DNA of 64,000 nucleotides from contig CAWFCG010000001.1 in assembly GCA_963814315.1 (NCBI GenBank), forward strand, positions 434,001 to 498,000, in the 5' to 3' direction. The notes beneath the pieces are model-generated. The model saw nothing but the letters and a program-made list of their open reading frames with translations, had not been told where the DNA came from and made no database searches. Shown here piece by piece: positions 42,240 to 50,894 of the stretch; the first letter of the stretch is position 1, and each line of letters begins with the position of its first letter. Made by a program: the position numbers and the translations under genes. This DNA comes from JAFMJV01 sp963814315. Lineage in GTDB: Bacteria; Chloroflexota; Limnocylindria; Limnocylindrales; CSP1-4.

Positions 42240-43016
42240 TCAGTCCGTCGAAACGGTCTCCGGTGGCGACGAACGACGGCGTACATCCGATCCATCCTCG
42301 GGCAGAACGCCAGCACGCTGGGCACCCCAGAGGATATGGTCGCGCATGGCATGCCGGGCTCGCTCGGGATCGTGAGCCTCGATGGCGGCCAACACCGCGG
42401 CGTGGTCTTCCAACGCATGCGGGAGGCCATCCTGAACCACGTTCGTCAAGCGTCGGCTCGTCCGCATGATATCCGCGATGGCATCGATCAGATGCGAGAT
42501 GACGCGGTTCCTGGCCGAGATGACAACCTCCCGATGGAACGCGATGTCATGCTCCAGAAACACGTCCGGACGTTCAAGGTTGTCGCGCATTCCAGCGACC
42601 GCGCGTCGCATGATCTCGATCTGATCAGGCTCCGCCGCGCGGGCGGCCCTTGCGGCGGCCTCCGGCTCCATGAGCATCCGGACTTCGTGCAGTTCACCGA
42701 TGAGACGGCGGACGCCCTCCTCGTCCTGGAGCTCGATCATCAGGGGATCCAGGTAGTTCCAATCGGCGGCAGGCCGGAGCTGCATCCGGCGACCGTGCCG
42801 AACCGTCACGAGCTTGAGGCCGTCCAGTCGAGCCATGGCTTCCCGTGCGACGGTCTTGGACACACCGAACTCGTCGCATACCTCCTGCTCGGTCGGCAGT
42901 GGGACGTCGGCGTGAGACGAGGCCGCGGCGATGATCCGCCCAGCGAGAACCTGAGTCACCTTCTCGCTGAGCTTGTCCGCGCGGAAACGCCGAGGGGCCG
43001 TTCTGGAGAATGTCAC
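42240..43016 (-). CDS. GntR/FCD-family transcription regulator, second sugar block
   Basis: The 258-residue regulator has a winged helix (LPTEQEVCDEFGVSKTVARE, AMARLDGLKLVTVRHGRRMQ) and an FCD domain (FLEHDIAFHREVVISARNRV, DHAAVLAAIEAHDPERARHA) with Asp and His metal ligands that usually bind a sugar acid. It converges on the dehydratase gene and lies upstream of the alcohol dehydrogenase gene on the same strand, but not in an evident operon with it. It is the likely reader of the ATGACCAT-core sites at 40368 and 44819. Confidence 0.87.
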   Translation of the reverse strand: MTFSRTAPRRFRADKLSEKVTQVLAGRIIAAASSHADVPLPTEQEVCDEFGVSKTVAREAMARLDGLKLVTVRHGRRMQLRPAADWNYLDPLMIELQDEEGVRRLIGELHEVRMLMEPEAAARAARAAEPDQIEIMRRAVAGMRDNLERPDVFLEHDIAFHREVVISARNRVISHLIDAIADIMRTSRRLTNVVQDGLPHALEDHAAVLAAIEAHDPERARHAMRDHILWGAQRAGVLPEDGSDVRRRSSPPETVSTD

Positions 43017-43041
43017 GACACTACCGCCCGCAAGCCCTGTG

Positions 43042-44112
43042 TCAGATCCATGGACTCACCAGTATCTTCACTCCGGCCAACTGCTGGCTAGTCATCGACT
43101 CGAACCCGACCTCGACGGTGTCCTCGAGTGGGATGCGTGCCGCCACGACCTCATCGGCGCGCAGCAGGCCCGTGGCGAGCATCGAGACCGCCTCAGCCAA
43201 ATCCTCGTCCCACACATGCGAAAGCGAACCGATGAGCTCGCGTTCGGTCGATACCAGCTCGAAGTAGTCGAGTTGGCCGGCCTCCGAAGGCAGGCCCAGG
43301 AAGACGACGCGACCACCGCGACGCGAGGCGCTGACCGCCTGAGCGCATGCGTGCGGCGTCCCAGCAGCCTCCACGACCAGGTCAGGGCCCCGTCCATCGT
43401 GAAACGCTCGAACCTCGTCGAGAAAGCCCGAACTGCTAGGGTCAACGACCGAGTCGGCGCCCATGTCCAGGGCTCGCTGGCGTCCTCGCTCCGATCGTGC
43501 AGCGACCGTCACGGATGTGGCCCCAAGGCGCTTGGCGACGCGCATGGCGGAGAGCCCGATCATGCCGGCGCCCTGGACAAGGACCTGCTCGCCTGGCGCG
43601 AGACGCCCCTTCCGCAGAGCGCGGATGGCGACCGATACTGGCTCGGCCAGGGCCGCGGTCTCCGCGTCGAGGCCACTGGGGACGACGATCGCCATCCGGG
43701 CGGGGACGGTGATAGCCTCCGCGAGCCCTCCGTCCACATGAAGACCGATGGACGCCAGCAGCGGGCACAACGTGAGCTCGTGGCGCTTGCACCACCAGCA
43801 GGTACCGCAGGTGAGGATCCCGTCGAGCGCCACGATGTCGCCCGGCGCCAGTCCGCTGACATCCTCACTGACATCGGTGACCGTACCCGACACCTCGTGC
43901 CCGAGCGTAAGCGGAGCCGCGGTACCCGTCATCGGATGCGGCTCGAGCGTCGGGATGAACAGCGGTCCCGCGCGCCACTCTTCACGATCGGTGCCGCAAA
44001 TGCCACACCAGTCCACGCGCAGCCGGACCTGGCCGGGTCCTGGCATCGGCGCGTCGGGAATGTGATCGAGCCGGACATCGCCCCGACCGTGCCAGCGGAC
44101 TGCCCGCATCAC
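43042..44112 (-). CDS. Zinc-dependent alcohol/polyol dehydrogenase (MDR family)
   Basis: The 356-residue enzyme has catalytic-zinc ligands in WCGICGTDREEW and LTLGHEVSGTV, a structural-zinc lobe CGTCWWCKRHELTLC and the NAD site GAGMIGLSAMRVA. It groups with sorbitol, threonine and butanediol dehydrogenases and would oxidise a sugar, polyol or an aldolase product. Its start overlaps the stop of the cyclase gene by four bases. Confidence 0.88.
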   Translation of the reverse strand: MMRAVRWHGRGDVRLDHIPDAPMPGPGQVRLRVDWCGICGTDREEWRAGPLFIPTLEPHPMTGTAAPLTLGHEVSGTVTDVSEDVSGLAPGDIVALDGILTCGTCWWCKRHELTLCPLLASIGLHVDGGLAEAITVPARMAIVVPSGLDAETAALAEPVSVAIRALRKGRLAPGEQVLVQGAGMIGLSAMRVAKRLGATSVTVAARSERGRQRALDMGADSVVDPSSSGFLDEVRAFHDGRGPDLVVEAAGTPHACAQAVSASRRGGRVVFLGLPSEAGQLDYFELVSTERELIGSLSHVWDEDLAEAVSMLATGLLRADEVVAARIPLEDTVEVGFESMTSQQLAGVKILVSPWI

Positions 44113-44756
44113 ACTTCCGGTTCTTCCAGGATGGCATCAGCCGGGCCTGCCTCAGCACCAGCCAGATGCAGCGGCAGAACCGTCAGCCGATACGAACCCG
44201 GCCCGATGCCGCACAGGTCCAGACCCTCGACCACCGCGACGCGGGCTCCGAGGGGCACATGATGGGTCTCGAAGGCATCGCGTCCAAAGGGCTCGAACGA
44301 GAGATAGGCGATCCCGACCGGCCACACGCCCGCCTCGACTAGGGTGCTTGCCGCTTCATGCTCGATGCCGACGTAGTCCTCATCGAATACCGAGCCGCCT
44401 AGCCGCTGGCGGGAGTTTGACGTCTTACAGAGGAGTCGTTCGGCGGATGCGATCTCCGACCACGGGATGTCCTCGGGGCGGATCGAGACCACGCGATCGG
44501 GCAACTCGACGACCATCGCCGGACCCACCAGCGACTCATGCGACTCCAGCGGCACGCCGTCGAGGCCGGGAGCATCCGGGAGGAAGTGGGAGGGTGCATC
44601 GAGGTGGGTCCCATTGTGGGCGCCGATCGTCCAACGGCTGCCATCGCCGATGTCACCGCGAGACATCTGAATCTCCCACTCGACGCCCGGAACGGTCGTG
44701 CCGGGCCAGCACACCATGTCGGAGGAGGCGGTCATGGAGACGTCCTGGATTGTCAT
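44109..44756 (-). CDS. Cyclase-family (kynurenine-formamidase-like) metal hydrolase
   Basis: The 215-residue protein has the family metal motif HNGTHLDAPSHFLPD (HxGTHxDxPxHF) plus VSMTASSDMVCWPGT near the start. Members hydrolyse formamides, lactones or cyclic esters. Coupled to a dehydrogenase, it may open a lactone. The gene diverges from the corrinoid gene at 44878 across a 120-base region carrying an operator core. Confidence 0.82.
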   Translation of the reverse strand: MTIQDVSMTASSDMVCWPGTTVPGVEWEIQMSRGDIGDGSRWTIGAHNGTHLDAPSHFLPDAPGLDGVPLESHESLVGPAMVVELPDRVVSIRPEDIPWSEIASAERLLCKTSNSRQRLGGSVFDEDYVGIEHEAASTLVEAGVWPVGIAYLSFEPFGRDAFETHHVPLGARVAVVEGLDLCGIGPGSYRLTVLPLHLAGAEAGPADAILEEPEV

Positions 44757-44808
44757 CTCGTCCTCACCTCTCGCGCGCGTGGGTCATCCCGCGCTCAACC
44801 GATGCTGA

Positions 44809-44833
44809 TTGACATACGATGACCATATCACTT
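44809..44833. promoter_or_regulatory. ATGACCAT-core operator candidate between divergent genes
   Basis: TTGACA (44809-44814) could be a -35 box for the corrinoid gene, though no good -10 follows. ATGACCAT (44819-44826) equals the centre of the palindrome at 40368-40387; the flanks differ (ATCAC here, GTGATA there). A shared GntR regulator would link corrinoid, cyclase and dehydrogenase genes to the second sugar operon. Confidence 0.45.
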
Positions 44834-44877
44834 GGACCGCCGAGGACCAAGACCCAACACCAGGAGGAGCACGATCC

Positions 44878-45513
44878 ATGGCTGACCTAGCTGCACTGAC
44901 CGCTGCCGTCGAGGCCGGTAACCGCGCTGAGACGGTGACCCTGACCCAGGCCGCCATCGACGATGGCACCGAGCCCACGGTCATCCTCGATGCCATGACC
45001 GCGGCCATGACCGAGATCGGCCGCCGCTTCGCCTGTAACGACGGCGTCTACGTGCCCGAGATGCTCATCAGCGCCCATGCCATGAAGGCCGGCAGCGAGC
45101 TGCTCGAGCCGCTCCTCGTGGCGGGTGGTCACAAGCCCGAGTACACCGCGGTCATCGGCACCGTGCAGGGTGACCTCCACGACATCGGCAAGAATCTCGT
45201 GGGCATGATGCTCAAAGGCGCCAACTTCGCCATCGTCGATCTGGGCACCAACGTCAGCCCCCAGGCCTTCGCCGATGCCACCAAGGAGCACGGTGCCGCC
45301 CTCGTCGGCATCAGTGCCCTGCTGACCACCACCATGGTGGGCATGAAGGACGCGGTGGCCGCCATCCGTGCGGTCGATCCAAAGGCCAAGATCATGGTCG
45401 GTGGGGCTCCGGTGACCGATGAGTTCGCCGCCGAGATCGGGGCCGACGGCTTCGCCAAGGATGCCGCTACCGCTGCGGTCGTGGCCCAGGAGCTGCTGGC
45501 CGCGGCCAAGTAG
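44878..45513 (+). CDS. Corrinoid (B12-binding) methyltransferase protein, copy 2
   Basis: The 211-residue protein has the same two-part layout as copy 1 at 22228: helical cap, then DLHDIGKNLVGMMLKGANFA with the cobalt-ligating His, VGISALLTTTMVGMKDA and IMVGGAPVTDEFAAEIGADG. AGGAGG stands seven to twelve bases before ATG 44878. No methyltransferase gene lies beside it; the nearest URO-D-type partner is at 35477. The presence of a second corrinoid gene under a possible shared operator suggests that demethylation is part of both sugar programmes. Confidence 0.88.
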   Translation: MADLAALTAAVEAGNRAETVTLTQAAIDDGTEPTVILDAMTAAMTEIGRRFACNDGVYVPEMLISAHAMKAGSELLEPLLVAGGHKPEYTAVIGTVQGDLHDIGKNLVGMMLKGANFAIVDLGTNVSPQAFADATKEHGAALVGISALLTTTMVGMKDAVAAIRAVDPKAKIMVGGAPVTDEFAAEIGADGFAKDAATAAVVAQELLAAAK

Positions 45514-45730
45514 CCATGCGCCACCGCGGCGCGTTGCAGGTTGTGGTGGCTACCCGAGAAGACTCGTCGACGACCAACGGAGGAGCGGGTGGATGTGCCA
45601 AGGGCCGCATCGTAGCGAGTATCAGTCCATACCGCTAGCCATCAGTGAGACCAGACACTAGGCGCTGATCATCCGGCGCCTGATCTCGCCTAGCACGTTG
45701 CTCGGACAGCTGGTTTCGTGCTTGGCTTCC

Positions 45731-46156
45731 CTACTTGGCGCGGTACTTCCGGCTACCGAAGAGTACGAACACGCTCGAGCCAGCCGAGTCCTTCCTCGGG
45801 ATGACCCGAACCTCGAGCTTGTGTTTGGTGGCGACATCGCCGAGAGCCATCGCCAAAGCCGGGAGTCCCTTGATGCCGCGAGCGCTCACGTCACGGATAT
45901 CGGCCTCAAGTGCCGCGTGATCGCCCGCGGCTCCGAGCCACACGTCGAGCGCTCCGCTCGGTCCGACGATACGCAGCAGCGAAGCCCTCAGCTTTTCCGT
46001 CTGGAGCAGCGTCGCGGCTCCGGCGCCGGCCCCATCTCGGCTCACGCTACGGACCGCGGGACGGTTGCGCTGGAAGAAGTATTCCTTCGTATCCTCCGCG
46101 GCGATGAAGCCGAAGCTACGCTCGGCGTCGACCTTCTTGATGGTGCCGGTGGTCAC
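45731..46156 (-). CDS. Cold-shock-like N-terminus fused to an unknown C-terminal region
   Basis: The 141-residue protein opens like a cold-shock domain: TTGTIKKVDAERSFGFIAAE followed by DTKEYFFQR, with the nucleic-acid-binding FGFI strand. A complete domain would need about 35 more residues of OB-fold, but the chain switches to a different sequence (ATLLQTEKLRASLLRIVG, ALAMALGDVATKHKLEVRVI, SSVFVLFGSRKYRAK) that I do not recognise. GAGGAGG lies before GTG 46156. It could be a natural two-part protein or the product of a recombination inside the OB domain. Confidence 0.6.
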   Translation of the reverse strand: MTTGTIKKVDAERSFGFIAAEDTKEYFFQRNRPAVRSVSRDGAGAGAATLLQTEKLRASLLRIVGPSGALDVWLGAAGDHAALEADIRDVSARGIKGLPALAMALGDVATKHKLEVRVIPRKDSAGSSVFVLFGSRKYRAK

Positions 46157-46400
46157 GGGGACCTCCTCAGCGCTTCCCGAACAGGGAGAGCAGCGCACGG
46201 TCCGTTCGAGAAGGGGGTCGACCACGCGGAGCGTCGCCACGACGAGGCGGGCGAGGTATCGAGCGTACCAATGTGCGACAGCCTCCCAGCCTCCCATGGG
46301 GGTTGCTGCTCGTGTCGGTGGTCTAAATCCAGCTCGGCGCGGCGGCTGGTTGGCGTTCCATGGGGTCCCTCCGCTGGAGCCGGATGAGCCAGGGGACGTC

Positions 46401-46630
46401 TCAGCGTTCGCGTGGCAGCACGAGCCCGTAGAGCCTGCGCGCGTGGGCCGCGGATGCCGTGACCAGCTCGTCGACGGCGAGATAACAGCACCCCACGCGA
46501 TCTAGCGTGACGATGTCCGCATCGTCCATGTTATCCGCTCGACGCACGAAGTCGCCAGCCACGATCTCCCACCGGTCGAGCAGACCGGCTTCGAGGGCCT
46601 CACGCGGGCAAGCGTAGAAAGGCGAGCCCC
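46401..46630 (-). pseudogene. SAM-dependent methyltransferase fragment
   Basis: A 76-residue stretch reads EALEAGLLDRWEIVAGDFVR, DDADIVTLDRVGCCYLAVDE and ASAAHARRLYGLVLPRER before TGA. This is the second half of a class I methyltransferase core (GDFV ... DIVTLDRVVCCYPD ... YGLVYPRDR in relatives). The SAM-binding glycine loop is missing at the N-terminal side and about 60 residues at the C-terminal side. Not functional. Confidence 0.6.
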
Positions 46631-46785
46631 ATCCGGAGCTGTCAGTCGACTCGGATGGTGCGCGCCTCGCCCTGTCACGTCGACGCGAGGCGGTCGCAGT
46701 AGCTACTCGTGCGTCCGCAACGCGGTCTGTCTACCTTGGATATCACGGGGGTGGGCACCTCCGGGACAGCAGGCAGGAGGACCGC

Positions 46786-47006
46786 AGTGTCAAGCCGCAA
46801 ATCGTCCAGAACGGCTGGCACATCCACAACCGCGACGGCGTGGGTTCGGGCACCGTCAGCGATTCCTCGGGTGACGTTCTCCTACTCCGCGGTGAGGACG
46901 GTGAGCATTGGTCGGTCCCAAGGAGGACCTTGCCGAGGAGGCAGAGGAGTCCATGCTGGCCACCCTCTCCACGGATGCCGACCGAGTACGCCGGGCCGAA
47001 ACCTAG
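46786..47006 (+). pseudogene. Small PRC-barrel/DUF2171-like gene with a frameshift
   Basis: In one frame the plus strand reads VQNGWHIHNRDGVGSGTVSD and LLLRGEDGEHWSVP; then, one base out of frame, KEDLAEEAEESMLATLSTDA and DRVRRAET to TAG 47006. Together this looks like a short beta-barrel domain followed by an acidic helix. The break is at about 46918, within CCCAAGGAGG. The start codon is not clear. It may be a sequencing error rather than a dead gene. Confidence 0.45.
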
Positions 47007-47030
47007 GACGCACTCGGTGGATTGGCAGCC

Positions 47031-47210
47031 ATGAAACGGCGAACGTCGAAACGGAGGCGAAGCGGTGAATACCCGACGGGGGACCCGCCCACGACCGAGA
47101 ACAGGGATCAAAATCAAGGCATCGGCAGGGTCGGCTGGTCTTGGGTCCTCGTTGCGATCCTCGCGATCGCCATCGTCAGACGAGAGGATCAGCCGCGGGC
47201 GCCGGGGTAA
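47031..47210 (+). CDS. Possible small single-pass membrane protein
   Basis: A 59-residue frame has a strongly basic start (MKRRTSKRRRSGE), a polar linker and one hydrophobic segment (VGWSWVLVAILAIAIV) followed by charged residues. No good ribosome site precedes ATG 47031 and no family is recognised. Its 3' end overlaps the opposite gene by about 20 bases. It may be chance. Confidence 0.25.
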   Translation: MKRRTSKRRRSGEYPTGDPPTTENRDQNQGIGRVGWSWVLVAILAIAIVRREDQPRAPG

Positions 47211-47638
47211 GGGTGGACCCCGGCCGGTATCGCGCCCAGACCGCTCTGGCCAGGCTCCCGTCGAGCGAGTGCCTGTCGCCGCTTGCGGAGGTGGCGTCGG
47301 AAGTCGTGTACCGCGGCTCGGCCCGGTCGTCCCCCCAAGACGAGCGCGAAGCTCCTGCCCCCGATGGCGATGACCCCTCGGCCGAAGGGGTACGAACGGG
47401 CCTCCTCGGGCATCAGTAGGGCATCCCAGGGTGCCCAGCGGATGACCCAGCGATCGTGGCCGGCCATGCGTCGGAGCGTGGCGATGGCGAGCTTGCGCGG
47501 CGTCGCCACGAGCACGGTCGCGCGCCCAGATCCCACCTCGGATACAGGCAGGACCGCGCTCGCGCGTTCCCTCTCCAAGGCGGCTTCGAGCCGCTCCGCC
47601 GGCAGGCTGCACAGGTGTCGCAGTCCATCGAATCGCAT
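47189..47638 (-). CDS. Hypothetical protein, possible PH-like domain
   Basis: The 149-residue protein starts at ATG 47638 behind a clear GGAGG (12 bases before). The middle alternates strands and turns (ATVLVATPRKLAIATLRRMA, DRWVIRWAPWDALL, GVIAIGGRSFALVLGGRPGR) and ends in a helix (AVHDFRRHLRKRRQALARRE), which recalls bacterial PH-like or GRAM-type domains. That is a guess from strand pattern. No catalytic motif is seen. Confidence 0.55.
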   Translation of the reverse strand: MRFDGLRHLCSLPAERLEAALERERASAVLPVSEVGSGRATVLVATPRKLAIATLRRMAGHDRWVIRWAPWDALLMPEEARSYPFGRGVIAIGGRSFALVLGGRPGRAAVHDFRRHLRKRRQALARREPGQSGLGAIPAGVHPYPGARG

Positions 47639-47892
47639 CTCTTGACCTCCTTTACCCCACTGCTTCCGCACCGTAGCGCACACGGACCTCGCGGTCACTG
47701 GGCTCTTCGAGGCAGGTGACGATGGCTCGGAAGTACCGCTCTCGATGAGACTCAGCAAGGGCTGAACGGCCCTATCTCGAGGGCCGCTGATACTTTGTAA
47801 GGCTTCGGGCCGGCACCCAGAGGAGAGTCCGGCCCGGCCTCCTGCGCTGGTCGATCGGGCCGCAGCTCGGATGGGAGTGCTCGGTCCTCGAC

Positions 47893-48630
47893 CTAAGCTC
47901 CCACCATGGCGACGTGGACCTCTGGCGCCACACCCAACCACCCGTGTCCGGCAGACGGCATCATCAGACTCGCGGCATTCGGCATCATCCCAGCCAGCTG
48001 CCGGTTGGACCGCCGGACATGTGGCAGCTCCTTCTCTCCGGCGACAAACAGCGCCGGGATGGACGCGCGAGCCAGTGGCTCGCAGATACGCACTTCCTGC
48101 GCATCGGAGAAGGCGCGACGGAACGAACGAGGATCTGCCTGACCGAGCTGCTCCACCAGATCAGCCGCGTCCTCCGGATCTGCGATGCCCAAGCCCCGCG
48201 CCACGAGGTTGCCGACGAACGGGCGCCGGATGAACCGCGAGACCAGACTCACCCCGAGCTTCATGAACGGTGCGAGCGGTGTGCCCACGGCTGCACACCC
48301 GTCGATGACGACATGATCGAGGAGATCGGACCGATGCGCCAACAGTTCGAATGCGATGGAACCGCCGAGGGAAAGACCCACGATGTTGGGCTCGGCCTGC
48401 GGGCAGGCGCTCGATGAACCCACCGACCAGGTCGGCCGTCTCGGCCCGACCCGACCAGCGGATCGCGGAACTACGTCCATGTCCGGGCAGATCGGGCGCC
48501 AGGCAGTGGTACGTCGGCAGTGCATCCATGTGGCGCTGCCACATGGCACCGGTGTTCCCGACCCCATGCAGGAAGACGATGCTGACCGCATCGAGTGGTC
48601 CGGACTCACGAAGCCACAGGCGCTTGATGC
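47893..48630 (-). pseudogene. Alpha/beta hydrolase with one frameshift
   Basis: The first frame gives IKRLWLRESGPLDAVSIVFL, then HGVGNTGAMWQRHMDALPTY and APDLPGHGRS; the second gives NIVGLSLGGSIAFELLAHRS (nucleophile elbow GLSLGG) through ALFVAGEKELPHV and SAGHGWLGVAPEVH (catalytic His). Joined near 48400 this is a complete alpha/beta hydrolase of about 240 residues. One base lost or gained in the CCTGCGGGCAGG region explains the break. All catalytic residues remain, so a sequencing error is possible. Confidence 0.7.
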
Positions 48631-48639
48631 CGGCAGTGA

Positions 48640-49319
48640 TACGTTGGCGCTCCTCGTCCGCATCGTGCCGTCTGGCACGATGCGAGAGGCCATCCGTCGC
48701 TGGGTTGTCCCAACGGACTCGCGATGCTCGGAACGCGCCGGCCGACGCACGGAGATCGGCTCGCTATCCTCCCCGGTCATCGGGCAAACGACATGCCACG
48801 GTCGCGACGCGATGTGACTGCTCGAGGCTGCCTGAAGCCGTGGATGGCGAGCTCACGGGCCTGCGCCTGTCGGCGCTGCGAAGCCCACGCTGGTGGCTGC
48901 AGCTGGACGACGACGCACGAACGCCGCTGCGACCGCGGCAGTCGTCCGGGCTCCACTGATGGATCGGTTCGGTCTGGGCCAATGACCAGCATGGCATGGT
49001 CAACGAAGGTCAAGCCCAGCGGCAGGACCTCGCCGGGCGCGGACAGGACCGTGTCCCCGACGCGGAGCCGTCGAGGACCACGACACGACTCGCACGCGAC
49101 GAGAAGCTTGTCCGGCCAACGCCGACGTGGTATCCCATCGGATCGGCACGTCACAAGGGCTGTGAAGTGAACGAGATGCTTCACAGGACGACGCATACCG
49201 GATCTAGCCCACCCACACGCTCAGGAAGGCGATGGGACGCCACTCGCGACGACCATGGACTTGGGGCACCGACCAGCCCAGCAACAAGCACCGGTCGGTG
49301 CCTTGACGAACACCACCCG
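48640..49319. other. Stretch without a convincing gene
   Basis: A minus-strand open frame (48777-49196, 139 codons) contains some protein-like strings (RVGDTVLSAPGEVLPLGLTF, VDHAMLVIGPDR) but has no ribosome site and matches no family known to me. Other frames look like shadows. Nothing else is seen. Confidence 0.4.
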
Positions 49320-49877
49320 GTGGACCATCCTGCTGCGGTGCTTCGAGGCGAGCTGATCACCCTGAGACCCATCCGCCAGTCGGACTTCGACGCCTTCTAC
49401 GCCGCGCATACCGACATCGTCAAGCGCGGCGTCTTCTTCCCGCTGGGCGTGGCCTCCGAGTCCCGCATGCGTACGGAGTTCGCCGACACCGGTTTCTGGC
49501 AGAAGGACGCGGGGACCCTCCTGATCGTCTCATCCACCGGCGAGATGGCCGGTCACATCGAGTTCTTCCGACCGGTCGACTACTGGGACGCCTGGGAGCT
49601 CAGCTACCAGCTCTACGATGACCGATTCGCCGGTCGCGGCTACACCACCCAAGCGGTCCAGCTGCTCGTCGACTACCTGTTCGCCACCACGAAGCAGCAC
49701 CGCGTCCAGCTGGTCATCGTGCCCGAGAACAAGGCCTCGCGGCGGATCGCGGAGAAGTGCGGGTTCTCGCTGGAGGGGACGGCCCGTGGGGCGTTCTTCA
49801 ACGACGGCCGCAACCAGGACGTACTCATCTACTCACTGCTCAGGACCGATCTCCGGCCCTGGCGCGGCCACGCCTAG
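49320..49877 (+). CDS. GNAT-family N-acetyltransferase (RimJ/RimL-like)
   Basis: The 185-residue acetyltransferase shows ELITLRPIRQSDFDAFYAAH, a central beta strand MAGHIEFFRPVDYWDAWELS, the acetyl-CoA loop region DDRFAGRGYTTQAVQLLVDY (motif A RGxGxx-like: GRGYTT) and VPENKASRRIAEKCGFSLEG with the family ending. Such enzymes acetylate amines of ribosomal proteins, antibiotics or small molecules. GTG 49320 or GTG 49338 could be the start. Confidence 0.82.
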   Translation: MDHPAAVLRGELITLRPIRQSDFDAFYAAHTDIVKRGVFFPLGVASESRMRTEFADTGFWQKDAGTLLIVSSTGEMAGHIEFFRPVDYWDAWELSYQLYDDRFAGRGYTTQAVQLLVDYLFATTKQHRVQLVIVPENKASRRIAEKCGFSLEGTARGAFFNDGRNQDVLIYSLLRTDLRPWRGHA

Positions 49878-49966
49878 CCCCGTGCGTCTGCCAGGTGGCC
49901 ATCCGAGTCTCGACCACCTCCCCCATCAGGCACAGGAGCGTCGACCGCTAAGCGCGGCGTGCCGAG

Positions 49967-49988
49967 GATGCGCCGATATCGGCGCATC
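49967..49988. repeat. Perfect 22-base palindrome
   Basis: Half-site GATGCGCCGAT is followed at once by its exact reverse complement, with no loop. It is about 90 bases beyond the GNAT gene and 110 bases from the end of the VOC gene. It could be a dimer-binding site or part of a terminator; a loopless palindrome is a poor terminator. Confidence 0.7.
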
Positions 49989-50099
49989 GTGTGACCTGCG
50001 ACGACCCGGTGTCCCTCGTGGTTGCCCTGATGCGCGACCCACCAACGGTCGCCGCCACGTCCAAGCCACCAGAGCACCCTTGGCTTGCGTCGCCGTGGG

Positions 50100-50522
50100 C
50101 TATTCGGCCGTCGGCTCGGCTCGAGCCTCGCTGATCTCGAAGAGGTGGCCGTCCGGGTCGCGGAAGAACGCGCGCACCTCCCAGGCGGAGGCGACCGGTG
50201 GCGTTAGGAAGCGGGCGCCTCGAGCCCGCAGAGTCTCGTAGGCCGCCTGGCAGTCCCTGACCCGGATGGTCATGGCGTGACTGACCCGCCCCGGCTCGTG
50301 TGGCGTCGCGAACGTCACGGTCGGCTTGTCCGGTGTGGGTCCACCACCGGTCACCAGGAGCAGCCAGGCTCCCTGGAACGAAAACACCGCGGACGTGCCG
50401 CCGTACTCGCGGATGAGCGTCGCGCCCAGCACATCGCGGTAGAACGCGCTGGCCCGCGGGCAGTCACTCACAACGAGTATGTGGGTGAGCTCCATCTCCG
50501 CATCAGGGAAGGGCGCGGACAT
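50100..50522 (-). CDS. VOC-family (glyoxalase/bleomycin-resistance-like) protein
   Basis: The 140-residue protein has paired beta-alpha-beta-beta-beta modules: LTHILVVSDCPRASAFYRDV, LGATLIREYGGTSAVFSFQG and then VSHAMTIRVRDCQAAYETLR ... WEVRAFFRDPDGHLFEISEA. DPDGHLFE carries the usual metal-binding Glu. Functions in this family range from detoxification to isomerisation; none can be chosen here. AGGAGG lies 12 bases before ATG 50522. Confidence 0.8.
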   Translation of the reverse strand: MSAPFPDAEMELTHILVVSDCPRASAFYRDVLGATLIREYGGTSAVFSFQGAWLLLVTGGGPTPDKPTVTFATPHEPGRVSHAMTIRVRDCQAAYETLRARGARFLTPPVASAWEVRAFFRDPDGHLFEISEARAEPTAE

Positions 50523-50894
50523 CGCTTCGAACGACCTCCTGGCATGGTTCGCGTGGCGGGCCGGGCACCGGGCCTTGTCGGGCCCTGCGCGTTGCCGGCT
50601 GGGTGCCACTGTACCAAGTGACGAGCAGGTACCACTCGCCCGCATGTCCTCGTCGTGTTGCGTTCGATAGCGACCTGCGCGGGTCTGTAGACGGCCGCGC
50701 TCAAGTCCCAGCGCGTGGGTGACCACAGGCTGGGCCATGCCCTTTCCGCCAGGCCGAGGAGCCGCTACAGCCTGCGCGTCCGGAGAGATTCCGGACGGCG
50801 CCTTGGAGTGCCGCAGTGTCGACGATGTTTGAGTCGTATAGTCCCGTCCTGAGGGCGACGAGCCGGACCGAGCAAGCGAAGGAAGGGGCTGGGG
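50523..50894. other. Intergenic stretch between divergent genes
   Basis: No gene is recognised. It separates the minus-strand VOC gene from the plus-strand gene at 50895 and should hold both promoters. I could not single out good boxes. Confidence 0.4.
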
